Origin: Desulfurococcales archaeon ex4484_204
GTDB lineage: Archaea; Thermoproteota; Thermoprotei_A; Sulfolobales; NBVN01
Assembly (NCBI GenBank): GCA_002255065.1
Contig: NJEF01000054.1
Coordinates: 1-13,997, forward strand
Reading direction: 5' to 3'
Length of the DNA stretch: 13,997 bases
Below are positions 1 to 5,472 of the stretch, piece by piece (position 1 is the stretch's first letter; the number at the start of each line of letters is the position of its first letter). The notes under the pieces were generated by a model. The model worked only from the letters and a program-made list of their open reading frames with translations, had not been told where the DNA came from and ran no database searches. A program made the translations under genes and the position numbers.

Positions 1-1
1 A

Positions 2-97
2 AGCTCTATCAGGCGGAGGCTTTTAGGGAGAGCGCTATCAAACGATACCGAGCTCTACATCCCCAGAATACTCGACTCCCTAGCTTTAGTTACCTAA
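2..97 (+). CDS. Possible C-terminal end of an unidentified protein (partial)
   Basis: The frame beginning at base 2 is open from the left edge to a TAA at 95-97 and encodes 31 residues ending in LDSLALVT. Its codons (AGG, CTT, TTA, GAG, ATA) resemble those of the neighbouring genes. Frame 1 is also open, to a stop at 103-105, but it contains several CGA codons that are rare in this window. The minus strand here is interrupted by stops. The fragment is too short to identify. It would end about 18 bases before the CCA end of the minus-strand tRNA-Ala, so the two are convergent. Confidence 0.35.
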   Translation, partial: SSIRRRLLGRALSNDTELYIPRILDSLALVT

Positions 98-114
98 GCG
101 CTTAAGGTTTTGGG

Positions 115-191
115 TGGTGGACCGGCCGGGATTTGAACCCGGGGCCTCGCGGATGCCAACCGCGCGCTCTTCCAGGCTGAGCTACCGGCCC
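115..191 (-). tRNA. tRNA-Ala, anticodon GGC, no intron
   Basis: The reverse complement folds into a full cloverleaf. The acceptor is GGGCCGG/CCGGTCC, the D stem GCTC/GAGC, the anticodon stem CGCGG/CCGCG with loop TTGGCAT, and the T arm CCGGG TTCAAAT CCCGG. The anticodon GGC reads GCC and GCU. The acceptor stem has the G3-U70 wobble pair, the classic alanine identity element. The mature body is 74 nt (118-191), the discriminator is A, and the 3' CCA is encoded at 115-117. Apart from the anticodon arm and one D-loop base, it is the same as the tRNA-Ala(CGC) at 7522-7612. Confidence 0.97.
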
Positions 192-215
192 ACCGCACAC
201 TCGTAGGAATAAAAG

Positions 216-222
216 CTTAAAA
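216..222 (-). promoter_or_regulatory. TATA-like element of tRNA-Ala(GGC)
   Basis: The minus strand reads TTTTAAG here, centred about 28 bases upstream of the tRNA 5' end at 191. That is the usual distance of an archaeal TATA box from the transcription start. Assignment rests on position and A/T composition only. Confidence 0.5.
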
Positions 223-256
223 CCATTTCTATTATGGTCTTAAACATTTAAACACT

Positions 257-264
257 AAAAATAT
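257..264 (-). terminator. Possible T-tract terminator after the PUA gene
   Basis: On the minus strand a run of five T (reading TATTTTTAG) lies about 35 bases past the stop codon of the PUA gene and before the promoter of the downstream tRNA-Ala. Archaeal RNA polymerase commonly stops at such T tracts. No hairpin precedes it. Confidence 0.35.
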
Positions 265-297
265 TAGCTAGTGAGCCTTGCTGACCGATCAACGTTT

Positions 298-801
298 CTA
301 TCTCATCATCTGAATGAACCTTAAACATATCTGCCAGATTTTGTCGCCTGCGTAATGAAGGTTCTTTATAGCTCTTCCCCTCCTTATCCTCGTTATTTCA
401 TCCGAACTCATGAGAGCTCTACCCACGGTTAACGGCGACCTCTTTGAAGGCTCCCATACAGCGACTATGTCCCCTCTATTAAATACCTCTACTTCTGTAA
501 TTCCGGGGGCCATAACATCCGCTCCGTTGAGGATGTGTTTAACAGCACCTTCATCAACTACTGCATAGGGAAGGGACCCTAGCCCTCCGAGCTTAATAGC
601 TATAAGGGTTGGTATCACCGCGTCCTTCATAATAATAAGCACCGGCACTTCGTTAAGGGTTAGTAGCTCTACATCATTTATGGCTATCCTGTACCCTACC
701 TTACTATCCTTAAACTTCTCGTATAGTTCTAAGGAGGTGTTGAGGAGCTTATTCTTTAGGGCGTTAACCTCCTTTTTCCTTAGGTGGTGATACCTCAGCA
801 C
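298..801 (-). CDS. PUA-domain RNA-binding protein, archaeal MCT-1/Tma20-like
   Basis: This 167-residue protein has the two-part layout of the archaeal MCT-1/Tma20-like family. A pre-PUA module of about 75 residues is followed by a PUA domain (about residues 77-155). The PUA domain is recognisable from the stretches LPYAVVDEGAVKHILNGADV, MAPGI and GDIVAVWEPSKRSPLTVGRA. PUA domains bind structured RNA; the eukaryotic relatives MCT-1 and Tma20 act on the ribosome in initiation and recycling, so a translation role is inferred. The start is a GTG at 801-799, preceded by a GTGAGGA Shine-Dalgarno-like sequence about five bases upstream. The gene is divergent from the LSm-L37e operon and its last codons (ATGATGAGATAG) end 107 bases before the tRNA-Ala. 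Confidence 0.88.
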   Translation of the reverse strand: MLRYHHLRKKEVNALKNKLLNTSLELYEKFKDSKVGYRIAINDVELLTLNEVPVLIIMKDAVIPTLIAIKLGGLGSLPYAVVDEGAVKHILNGADVMAPGITEVEVFNRGDIVAVWEPSKRSPLTVGRALMSSDEITRIRRGRAIKNLHYAGDKIWQICLRFIQMMR

Positions 802-868
802 CTATCCTCACTCTAGGATTACTGTTACTATAGGGTAAAAGGCTATATCGGTGTAAGGATTAAATAGC

Positions 869-878
869 TTTATAAATA
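869..878 (+). promoter_or_regulatory. TATA box of the LSm-L37e operon
   Basis: TTTATAAATA is a near-ideal archaeal TATA box. Its centre lies about 35 bases before the LSm ATG at 909, placing transcription start near 900 and leaving a very short leader. The purine-rich GGTGGGGACGGG between them could act as ribosome-binding sequence. The box lies in the 107-bp gap between two divergent genes. Confidence 0.75.
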
Positions 879-908
879 AGTAACACTTAATGTGGTGGGG
901 ACGGGAAT

Positions 909-1136
909 ATGAGTGACGCAGCACAGAGATTGCTCTCGGAGAACCTAGGCCTTAGAGTACTAGTAAAGCTGAGGGGTGATAAGCTTCTAAGGGGTAAGCT
1001 TAGGAGCTTTGATCAGCATTTAAATATTGTGCTAGAGGACGCAGATGAAGTAAGAGGCGATGGGGCTAGGAAGTTAGGTGTAGTAATAATTAGGGGGGAG
1101 AACGTTATTTTCGTATCCCCAACCGAGAGGGGGTAA
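909..1136 (+). CDS. Sm-like archaeal protein (LSm/SmAP)
   Basis: A 75-residue protein, the usual size for an archaeal Sm-like protein. The Sm1 motif spans about residues 15-47 (RVLVKLRGDKLLRGKLRSFD followed by QHLNIVLEDA, with the conserved D-x-x-x-N). The Sm2 motif is at about residues 57-70 (GVVIIRGENVIFVSP, with the hallmark I-R-G-E/D-N). Family members form six- or seven-membered rings that bind U-rich single-stranded RNA; the partners here are unknown. The stop codon is separated by only three bases from the GTG of the L37e gene. This LSm-L37e pairing is a well-known conserved archaeal arrangement and supports cotranscription from the TATA box at 869-878. Confidence 0.96.
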   Translation: MSDAAQRLLSENLGLRVLVKLRGDKLLRGKLRSFDQHLNIVLEDADEVRGDGARKLGVVIIRGENVIFVSPTERG

Positions 1137-1139
1137 TAA

Positions 1140-1325
1140 GTGAAGGGCACCCCATCAATGGGCAAGAGGAGTAAGGGGAAAACCCATATAAGGTGTAGGA
1201 GGTGCGGTAGACACGCATTTAACGTAGCTAAGGGGTATTGTGCAGCGTGCGGCTTCGGAAGGTCTAAGAGGATAAGGAGGTATTCGTGGTCGTCAAGAAA
1301 GGTTAGTAGGGTGAGGATAAGGTAA
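1140..1325 (+). CDS. rpl37e: Large-subunit ribosomal protein L37e
   Basis: A 61-residue basic zinc-ribbon protein of the 50S subunit, which contacts 23S rRNA. Four cysteines at 19, 22, 34 and 37 (CRRCG and CAACG) form the expected C-x2-C...C-x2-C zinc site. The conserved tail GFGRSKRIRRYSW follows. I chose the GTG at 1140 over the ATG at 1158 because family members begin with a K/G-G-T-P-S-F/M-G-K-R stretch, which needs the earlier start. A GAGGGGG ribosome-binding sequence at the end of the LSm gene serves it. The C-terminal extension SSRKVSRVRIR is basic and not part of the core family. Confidence 0.97.
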   Translation: MKGTPSMGKRSKGKTHIRCRRCGRHAFNVAKGYCAACGFGRSKRIRRYSWSSRKVSRVRIR

Positions 1326-1326
1326 A

Positions 1327-1336
1327 TGTTTAAAAC
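1327..1336 (+). promoter_or_regulatory. Possible TATA box for the DUF211 gene
   Basis: The AT-rich string TGTTTAAAAC starts one base after the L37e stop and is centred about 46 bases before the DUF211 start. It could place a transcription start near 1358. An AGGGGTG ribosome-binding-like sequence lies at 1361-1367. The alternative is read-through from the LSm-L37e operon. Confidence 0.4.
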
Positions 1337-1377
1337 CCCTATCGACCCTCAAAAATGGTAAGGGGTGTAGTTGGGGT

Positions 1378-1644
1378 TTGACTTTAAAGAAACTAGTTCT
1401 AGATGTTCTAAAGCCCCTTAAAGGACCCTCAATTGTGGAGATGGCCCAAGCGTTAACGGATATGGAGGGGGTTAAGAGGGTTACCATAGTTGTCAACGAG
1501 ATCGACGTTGAGACCATAACCTTAACGATAACTATTGAGGGACCGGATATCGATTTCAGCGATGTTAGGGATACCATAGAGAGGCTTGGAGGAGTTATCC
1601 ACAGCGTTGATCAAGTTGTTGCTGAATCCCCAAGCATGGGGTAG
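1378..1644 (+). CDS. DUF211 family protein (small alpha/beta protein, function unknown)
   Basis: An 88-residue protein that matches the archaeal DUF211 family: L-V-L-D-V-L-K-P at the N-terminus, GPSIVEMAQALTDMEGVKRV, then NEIDVETITLTITIEG and a closing DVRDTIERLGGVIHSVDQVV. Known structures in the family have a ferredoxin-like beta-alpha-beta fold and assemble into rings, but no biochemical role is established. The start is a TTG at 1378; no other in-frame start codon is available upstream for at least 30 bases, and the AGGGGTG at 1361-1367 is suitably placed. It ends 35 bases before the antiporter gene in the same direction, so the two may be cotranscribed. Confidence 0.85.
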   Translation: MTLKKLVLDVLKPLKGPSIVEMAQALTDMEGVKRVTIVVNEIDVETITLTITIEGPDIDFSDVRDTIERLGGVIHSVDQVVAESPSMG

Positions 1645-1679
1645 GATCCTAACGTTATTAGGGGGTAAAGTAGTTCGTA

Positions 1680-2849
1680 ATGGGATTAATTCATTTACTG
1701 CTTGCGCTTGTTATAGCTAGGCTTCTAGCCTATCTCTTCAATAGAGTCGATGTGCCAGCTATAACTGCCTACATAGTAACGGGTATAGTTCTGGGGCCAT
1801 CACTCCTTAAGGTACTTCCAGATACGGCTACACCGGAATATGGCGTCCTTGTCTGGCTATCTCTACTCTTTCTAATGTTTTACGCGGGGTTGAATGTCGA
1901 CTTCAGGGGGTTTAAGGAGTATTGGAAGGAGGTTATTCTCGTTACTACAGGTGGTGTTCTACTAACGATAGCATTAGTTACACTTACGCTAAGAATCCTA
2001 GACTACAGTGTAGCTAGTTCCTTAGTGGTAGCTATTTCAGTTAGCAATACCGCAACAGAGGTTGTAGTAGTAATGCTTGAGGAAGCAGGCACCATAAGCG
2101 ATATGCTTAAAAGGGTCCTCATAACATCCTCGTTTCTCGACGACATACTCGCCGTCGTAATGATTTCCCTGCTTAAAGGCGGGCTGCTAGCTAGTTCCGT
2201 AGAGGCGGTTACGGGTTTAGGGCGCTTTGCTGTACTGTTTATAGCTGTACTAGCACTATCGCTCATCGCTATAAGGCTTGGGCAGAGAGTTATGTATAGA
2301 GCTGTTTTCGAGTGGGCACATCTACTAGCTTTCGCCTCAATACTCTTTTTCGGGCTCTCATACCTATTCAATGCCTGCGGTGTTAGCGAGTACTTAGGAG
2401 CTTACCTGGCAGGGCTGGTGATAAGTATGCTAAGACTTATACACGACCCAACGCTGGTCTATGTTGTAAGGATTGAGGAGTTCATCTTGAGGATGGGAAC
2501 AATCCTCGAATTCTACATAATACCCATATTCTTCATATATGTTGGTGCTAAGACATCTATTGTAGCAGTACTATCTCCAGTAGCCTTCACGGTATTAGCA
2601 GTGGCTTTTATAGGTAAGCTACTGGGTTCCGGCCTCCCCCTAATAGCTAAGGGAGATCTAAAGAAAGGTTTAGTGTTAGGCTTAGCAATGAATGTAAGGG
2701 GGTCGCTAGAGCCTGCAGTAGCCTTCGTAGCCCTGGAGACGGGCGTTATAGATATTAATCTATTTGGTGCTGTAGTGGCTGTATCGTTATTAACATCAGC
2801 CCTGGTACCGGTAATATTCTCGCATGCTACGTCAAGAATTGAGGTTTAA
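1680..2849 (+). CDS. CPA2-type Na+(K+)/H+ antiporter, membrane domain only
   Basis: A 389-residue integral membrane protein, hydrophobic throughout, with about 12-13 predicted membrane spans. It fits the CPA2 Kef/NapA-type cation:proton antiporter family: an early YIVTGIVLGPSLL helix, the unwound-helix motif SNTATEVV (about residues 122-129), an adjacent Asp pair D154-D155 in SFLDDILAVV, and late helices with GKLLGSGLP and MNVRGSLEPA. In NapA-type proteins a double Asp at this place goes with electrogenic exchange, so electrogenic transport is inferred. There is no C-terminal TrkA/RCK regulatory domain, unlike KefB/C. The ion is not predictable. ATG at 1680 is preceded by AGGGGGTAAAG. Confidence 0.9.
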   Translation: MGLIHLLLALVIARLLAYLFNRVDVPAITAYIVTGIVLGPSLLKVLPDTATPEYGVLVWLSLLFLMFYAGLNVDFRGFKEYWKEVILVTTGGVLLTIALVTLTLRILDYSVASSLVVAISVSNTATEVVVVMLEEAGTISDMLKRVLITSSFLDDILAVVMISLLKGGLLASSVEAVTGLGRFAVLFIAVLALSLIAIRLGQRVMYRAVFEWAHLLAFASILFFGLSYLFNACGVSEYLGAYLAGLVISMLRLIHDPTLVYVVRIEEFILRMGTILEFYIIPIFFIYVGAKTSIVAVLSPVAFTVLAVAFIGKLLGSGLPLIAKGDLKKGLVLGLAMNVRGSLEPAVAFVALETGVIDINLFGAVVAVSLLTSALVPVIFSHATSRIEV

Positions 2850-2910
2850 ACGCGGCTCGCTCTCCATTTGGGTTAGATCCTTTAAGCTAGTAAAACCTCA
2901 ATTTCTCTTA

Positions 2911-4140
2911 GTGCCTGTGGAGGTGTTGGAGCTGGATAAGGACCTAGTTTTCAACGTGCTGTCTAGAGCCACCTCAAGGATCTTTTTGAACAGGGAGGTA
3001 TTAAGACCTGATTACATACCTGACGAACTACCCCATAGGGAGGCCCAGATAGAGGAGCTAGCACAGATCCTCTCGCCTCTACTTAGGGGTGAGAGGCCTA
3101 ACAACGTATTTATTTACGGCTTAACAGGAACCGGTAAGACCGCTGTTACCAAGTACGTACTTAAGAAGGTGAGCGAGTACGTTGTTAAGCTTAGTGCTCC
3201 TAAGTTCCTCTACTCCTACGTAAATTGCAGGCATGAAGATACTACGTATAGGGTTTTAGCATCTCTGGCAAGCTCTTTAGGGGTTAAGGTACCGTTTACA
3301 GGTATTTCAACAGCTGAAGTTTATAGTAGAATTAAGAGAGCTTTAGAGGATTATGGGGGGGTCTTCATAGTAGTTCTCGATGAGGTCGACTTCCTAGTTA
3401 AGAGGGTGGGTGATGACCTACTCTACAAGTTAACGAGGATTAATGATGAGCTTGTAAGGGCTAAAGTAGCAGTAATAGGTATAACCAACGACATAAAGTT
3501 TATGGAGAGGCTCGACCCAAGGGTTAGGTCGAGCTTAGGTGAGGTAGAGATAGTCTTTCCGCCATACGACGCTATACAGCTTACTGACATACTCCGTGAT
3601 AGGGCATCTAAAGCTTTTAGGGATGGTGTTATAGATGACTCTGTTATTCAGTACTGTGCATCCATTGCAGCTAAAGAGCACGGGGATGCTAGGAGGGCGC
3701 TGGATCTCTTAAGGGTTGCTGGGGAGATCGCTGAGAGAAGCGGTTGTGGAAGCGTTACCGTGGAACACGTAAGGAAGGCTAGGGTTAAGATCGAGAGGGA
3801 CATGGTTACTGAAGTGATTAGGACAATGCCCTACCACGGTAAGGTTGTCCTACTAACCATCGCGTTAGCTGGCGGTAAGTTCAACAGTACCGGGGAGCTT
3901 TACATTAGGTACAGGGAGCTGTGTGAGGTGCTCCGTACTGAGGCGGTTACCCAGAGACGTATTAGCGATATAGTGAGCGAGCTTGAAATGCTGGGAATAA
4001 TAAGTGCGAGAATAGTTAGCAGGGGGAGGTATGGTAAGACAAGATATATAGTGCTCTCTGTAGAGCCTAGCACGGTGCTTAACGCGCTAGCCGGTGAGCC
4101 AAGGCTTGGATGGATCGTTAAGAACGCTGGGGATAGATGA
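2911..4140 (+). CDS. cdc6: Origin-recognition protein Orc1/Cdc6
   Basis: Archaeal replication initiator that binds origin DNA and helps load the MCM helicase. With the start at 2911 it is 409 residues long. It has an N-terminal lead with RPDYIPDELPHREAQI, Walker A GLTGTGKT (70-77), Walker B VVLDEVDFL (about 154-162), sensor 1 GITND, sensor 2 GDARRALDLL and a C-terminal winged-helix region (about 300-405). The frame stays open upstream to an ATG at 2824 that would overlap the antiporter, but those residues (RFKRGSLSIWVRSFK) do not look like the family. GTG at 2911 lies about 27 bases after a TTTAAG element at 2881-2886, which fits a leaderless start; GTG at 2917 or 2923 is equally possible. 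I see no clear origin-recognition boxes in the window. Confidence 0.95.
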   Translation: MPVEVLELDKDLVFNVLSRATSRIFLNREVLRPDYIPDELPHREAQIEELAQILSPLLRGERPNNVFIYGLTGTGKTAVTKYVLKKVSEYVVKLSAPKFLYSYVNCRHEDTTYRVLASLASSLGVKVPFTGISTAEVYSRIKRALEDYGGVFIVVLDEVDFLVKRVGDDLLYKLTRINDELVRAKVAVIGITNDIKFMERLDPRVRSSLGEVEIVFPPYDAIQLTDILRDRASKAFRDGVIDDSVIQYCASIAAKEHGDARRALDLLRVAGEIAERSGCGSVTVEHVRKARVKIERDMVTEVIRTMPYHGKVVLLTIALAGGKFNSTGELYIRYRELCEVLRTEAVTQRRISDIVSELEMLGIISARIVSRGRYGKTRYIVLSVEPSTVLNALAGEPRLGWIVKNAGDR

Positions 4141-4714
4141 CGGCTACTTTCCTGTCTACTTCAAAGAAGGTAAGTTAAAAACGCTAATAGTTGGTGTTGT
4201 GTGTAGCGGCCTTACCCCGGTAAACTTAGCGATCGATTTAATTACCGTCGACGGCTTGGATGGAACGGAAGCAGCCTTAAGGGTGTACAGGAGGTTAGTC
4301 CCCGTAGACATAGTTGTGCTCGACGGTGTTACGTATGCGGGCTTTAACGTCATTGACCCCGAGGTGATGGTTAACGAGGCCGGAGTACCGGTTATAGTTA
4401 TCTTTAAGCATGACTTAGATATCAACAGGGTTTACAGGGCGTTAGTAAAGCACTTCAGCGACTGGGAGTACCGGTTTAAGGTTATCAAGGAAGTCTACGA
4501 GAAATCAAGGGAATATCCAACACCATGGAGACCTATCAGGATAGCTCTGTATAAGATAAGCAGCATAGAAGCCCTAAAGATAGTCACAGATTTACAGAAT
4601 ACCTCACCAATCCCTGAACCATTAAGACTTGCAGACGTGATAGCCTCGGGCTTAACTAAGGGAACTAAGCTGCTAAACCTAATTAACCGGGGTAGGTTAG
4701 GTATTGGCGCTTAG
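4094..4714 (+). CDS. DUF99 family protein (endonuclease V-like fold)
   Basis: Matches the archaeal DUF99 family, distantly related to endonuclease V by fold. Signatures are LGIDDGYF near the N-terminus, LITVDGLDGTEAA, the core IVVLDGVTYAGFNVIDPE, and PVIVIFKHDLD. The acidic residues in IDDG and LDGVT correspond to the metal-binding positions expected of an RNase H-like fold. The biochemical role is not known; a nucleic-acid function is only an inference. From GTG at 4094 it has 206 residues and overlaps the cdc6 gene by 47 bases in another frame. TTG at 4106, with GGTGAG about nine bases before it, would give a shorter overlap and is a good alternative. Tight overlap suggests translation together with cdc6. 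Confidence 0.85.
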   Translation: MSQGLDGSLRTLGIDDGYFPVYFKEGKLKTLIVGVVCSGLTPVNLAIDLITVDGLDGTEAALRVYRRLVPVDIVVLDGVTYAGFNVIDPEVMVNEAGVPVIVIFKHDLDINRVYRALVKHFSDWEYRFKVIKEVYEKSREYPTPWRPIRIALYKISSIEALKIVTDLQNTSPIPEPLRLADVIASGLTKGTKLLNLINRGRLGIGA

Positions 4715-4817
4715 TGAGTCTATATAGGGGCATGCTTTCCAGCTATAGCGTAAACGTGTTGTATGCTGGGGGCGTGAGTCAGTAGCCTTACGTAGTAGTG
4801 TAGAGATATCTTAATAC
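4715..4817. other. Convergent intergenic gap, no gene recognised
   Basis: About 100 bases between the ends of the DUF99 gene (plus) and the small membrane-protein gene (minus). There is a TATA-like CTATATAGG near 4720 and short complementary CCAGC/GCTGG segments near 4739 and 4763 that could form a weak stem. I found no open frame, no C/D-box pair and no convincing terminator. Confidence 0.4.
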
Positions 4818-5114
4818 CTATTTTAAGGTAACGATGATGTTGTTTATCGTCGCTGCTATGAACACAGCCGTTAATATTAACACTGCTATTAGTGTCGTCC
4901 CCCTCTTAACAACCCCCCTACGCTCTAGGGTGTACACGGAGAGGGTGAAGAGGCCTGGGACCATGAACTTAACCACCGGGTACCTAAGCACCCACCCATT
5001 AAGCTCAGAGCATGCGTAAGTAGAGCATGCAGCATACGTTGTTAAGTAATCGGTAACGTTGAAGACCATTAACGCTGCGATAGTTTTAAACAGCCTCACC
5101 TCCACGTCCCACAC
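4818..5114 (-). CDS. Small integral membrane protein, DUF5658-like
   Basis: A 98-residue protein with three or four hydrophobic helices: about residues 9-30, 46-62 and 72-94. An early D-Y-L-T-T-Y motif and a following SELNGWVL resemble the D-x-x-T-T...E-x-N-P pattern of archaeal DUF5658-type membrane proteins; the Pro after Asn is replaced by Gly here. Function is unknown. GTG codons at 5114, 5105 and 5099 are all possible starts. A TATA-like GCATAAAAAG lies at 5129-5138 on this strand, placing transcription start near 5108, so a leaderless GTG at 5105 is the likeliest true start. Two cysteines lie close together (YAACSTYAC) in the first loop. Confidence 0.65.
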   Translation of the reverse strand: MWDVEVRLFKTIAALMVFNVTDYLTTYAACSTYACSELNGWVLRYPVVKFMVPGLFTLSVYTLERRGVVKRGTTLIAVLILTAVFIAATINNIIVTLK

Positions 5115-5295
5115 CCACGTACAGGCGGCTTTTTATGCTTTACACTAGGCTAGCATCATGCTGTGCTGTCAGTAAAGATGTTAGAAGCTTATCGATCCAA
5201 TAATGTGTGAGGATGTTACAGAAGTAGCTATGAGGGATTAGTAAACCAGTGGCATCCTTTAGGATAAGGGTAAAGGCTTTCAGGGTAGCTTTAAG
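5115..5295. other. Intergenic region between the membrane-protein gene and tRNA-Leu
   Basis: About 180 bases with stops in all frames. The right part lies downstream of the minus-strand tRNA-Leu; the left part carries the TATA-like element of the small membrane-protein gene (5129-5138). On the minus strand a CTGA and a nearby ATGATG (about 5155-5170) recall box D' and C' of guide RNAs. The outer boxes are missing, so I do not call an sRNA. Confidence 0.4.
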
Positions 5296-5403
5296 TGGTG
5301 CGGGGGGTGGGATTCGAACCCACGCAGGCCTACGCCATCGGGGCTCCCACCCCTTAAAGGGGTCCTAAGCCCGACCCCTTTGACCTAGCTCGGGCACCCC
5401 CGC
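5296..5403 (-). tRNA. tRNA-Leu, anticodon TAG, with 20-nt intron
   Basis: Reverse complement gives acceptor GCGGGGG/CCCCCGC with discriminator A and encoded CCA (5296-5298), a CCC/GGG D stem, a long variable arm TGGCGTAGGCCTGC typical of class II leucine tRNA, and T arm GTGGG TTCGAAT CCCAC. The anticodon stem TCGGG/CCCGA encloses a loop interrupted after position 37 by a 20-nt intron (5344-5363). The splice region forms a canonical bulge-helix-bulge: CTTA pairs with TGGG, the bulges are GG^A and AG^C, and a CCCC-TTTAA-GGGG hairpin lies inside. The spliced body is 85 nt with anticodon UAG. Confidence 0.96.
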
Positions 5404-5425
5404 ACCAATCAACTGACTAGCTAAA

Positions 5426-5435
5426 CGTTAATAAG
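5426..5435 (-). promoter_or_regulatory. TATA-like element of tRNA-Leu
   Basis: The minus strand reads CTTATTAACG, centred about 27 bases upstream of the tRNA 5' end. It shares a roughly 70-bp divergent promoter region with the moeA gene. Confidence 0.5.
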
Positions 5436-5436
5436 C

Positions 5437-5445
5437 ATTTAAAAC
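5437..5445 (+). promoter_or_regulatory. TATA-like element of the moeA-type gene
   Basis: ATTTAAAAC is centred about 32 bases before the ATG at 5473, which places transcription start a few bases before the start codon. No good Shine-Dalgarno sequence precedes the ATG, so the mRNA is probably leaderless or nearly so. Confidence 0.5.
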
Positions 5446-5472
5446 TCCTTACTGACCTAAGCTTGATATAGT

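Noticed and set aside
275..315. C/D-box guide RNA at the end of the PUA gene (ATGATGA on the minus strand)
   Set aside because: The ATGATGA is the end of the coding sequence. No D' or D box (CTGA) with proper spacing follows on the same strand.
1355..1372. AGGGGTGT as an origin-recognition-box G-string
   Set aside because: The dyad half of the box is missing and it is not repeated. It fits better as the ribosome-binding sequence of the DUF211 gene.
1293..1577. Minus-strand open frame opposite the DUF211 gene
   Set aside because: Antisense shadow with Ser/Thr-rich low-complexity translation; it also overlaps the end of L37e.
4834..5019. Open frame on the plus strand opposite the small membrane-protein gene
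   Set aside because: It is antisense to a frame with clear membrane helices and its translation has no family features, so it is a shadow.
5150..5175. C/D-box sRNA on the minus strand near CTGA...ATGATG
   Set aside because: Only a possible inner box pair is present; the outer C and D boxes and a terminal stem are missing.
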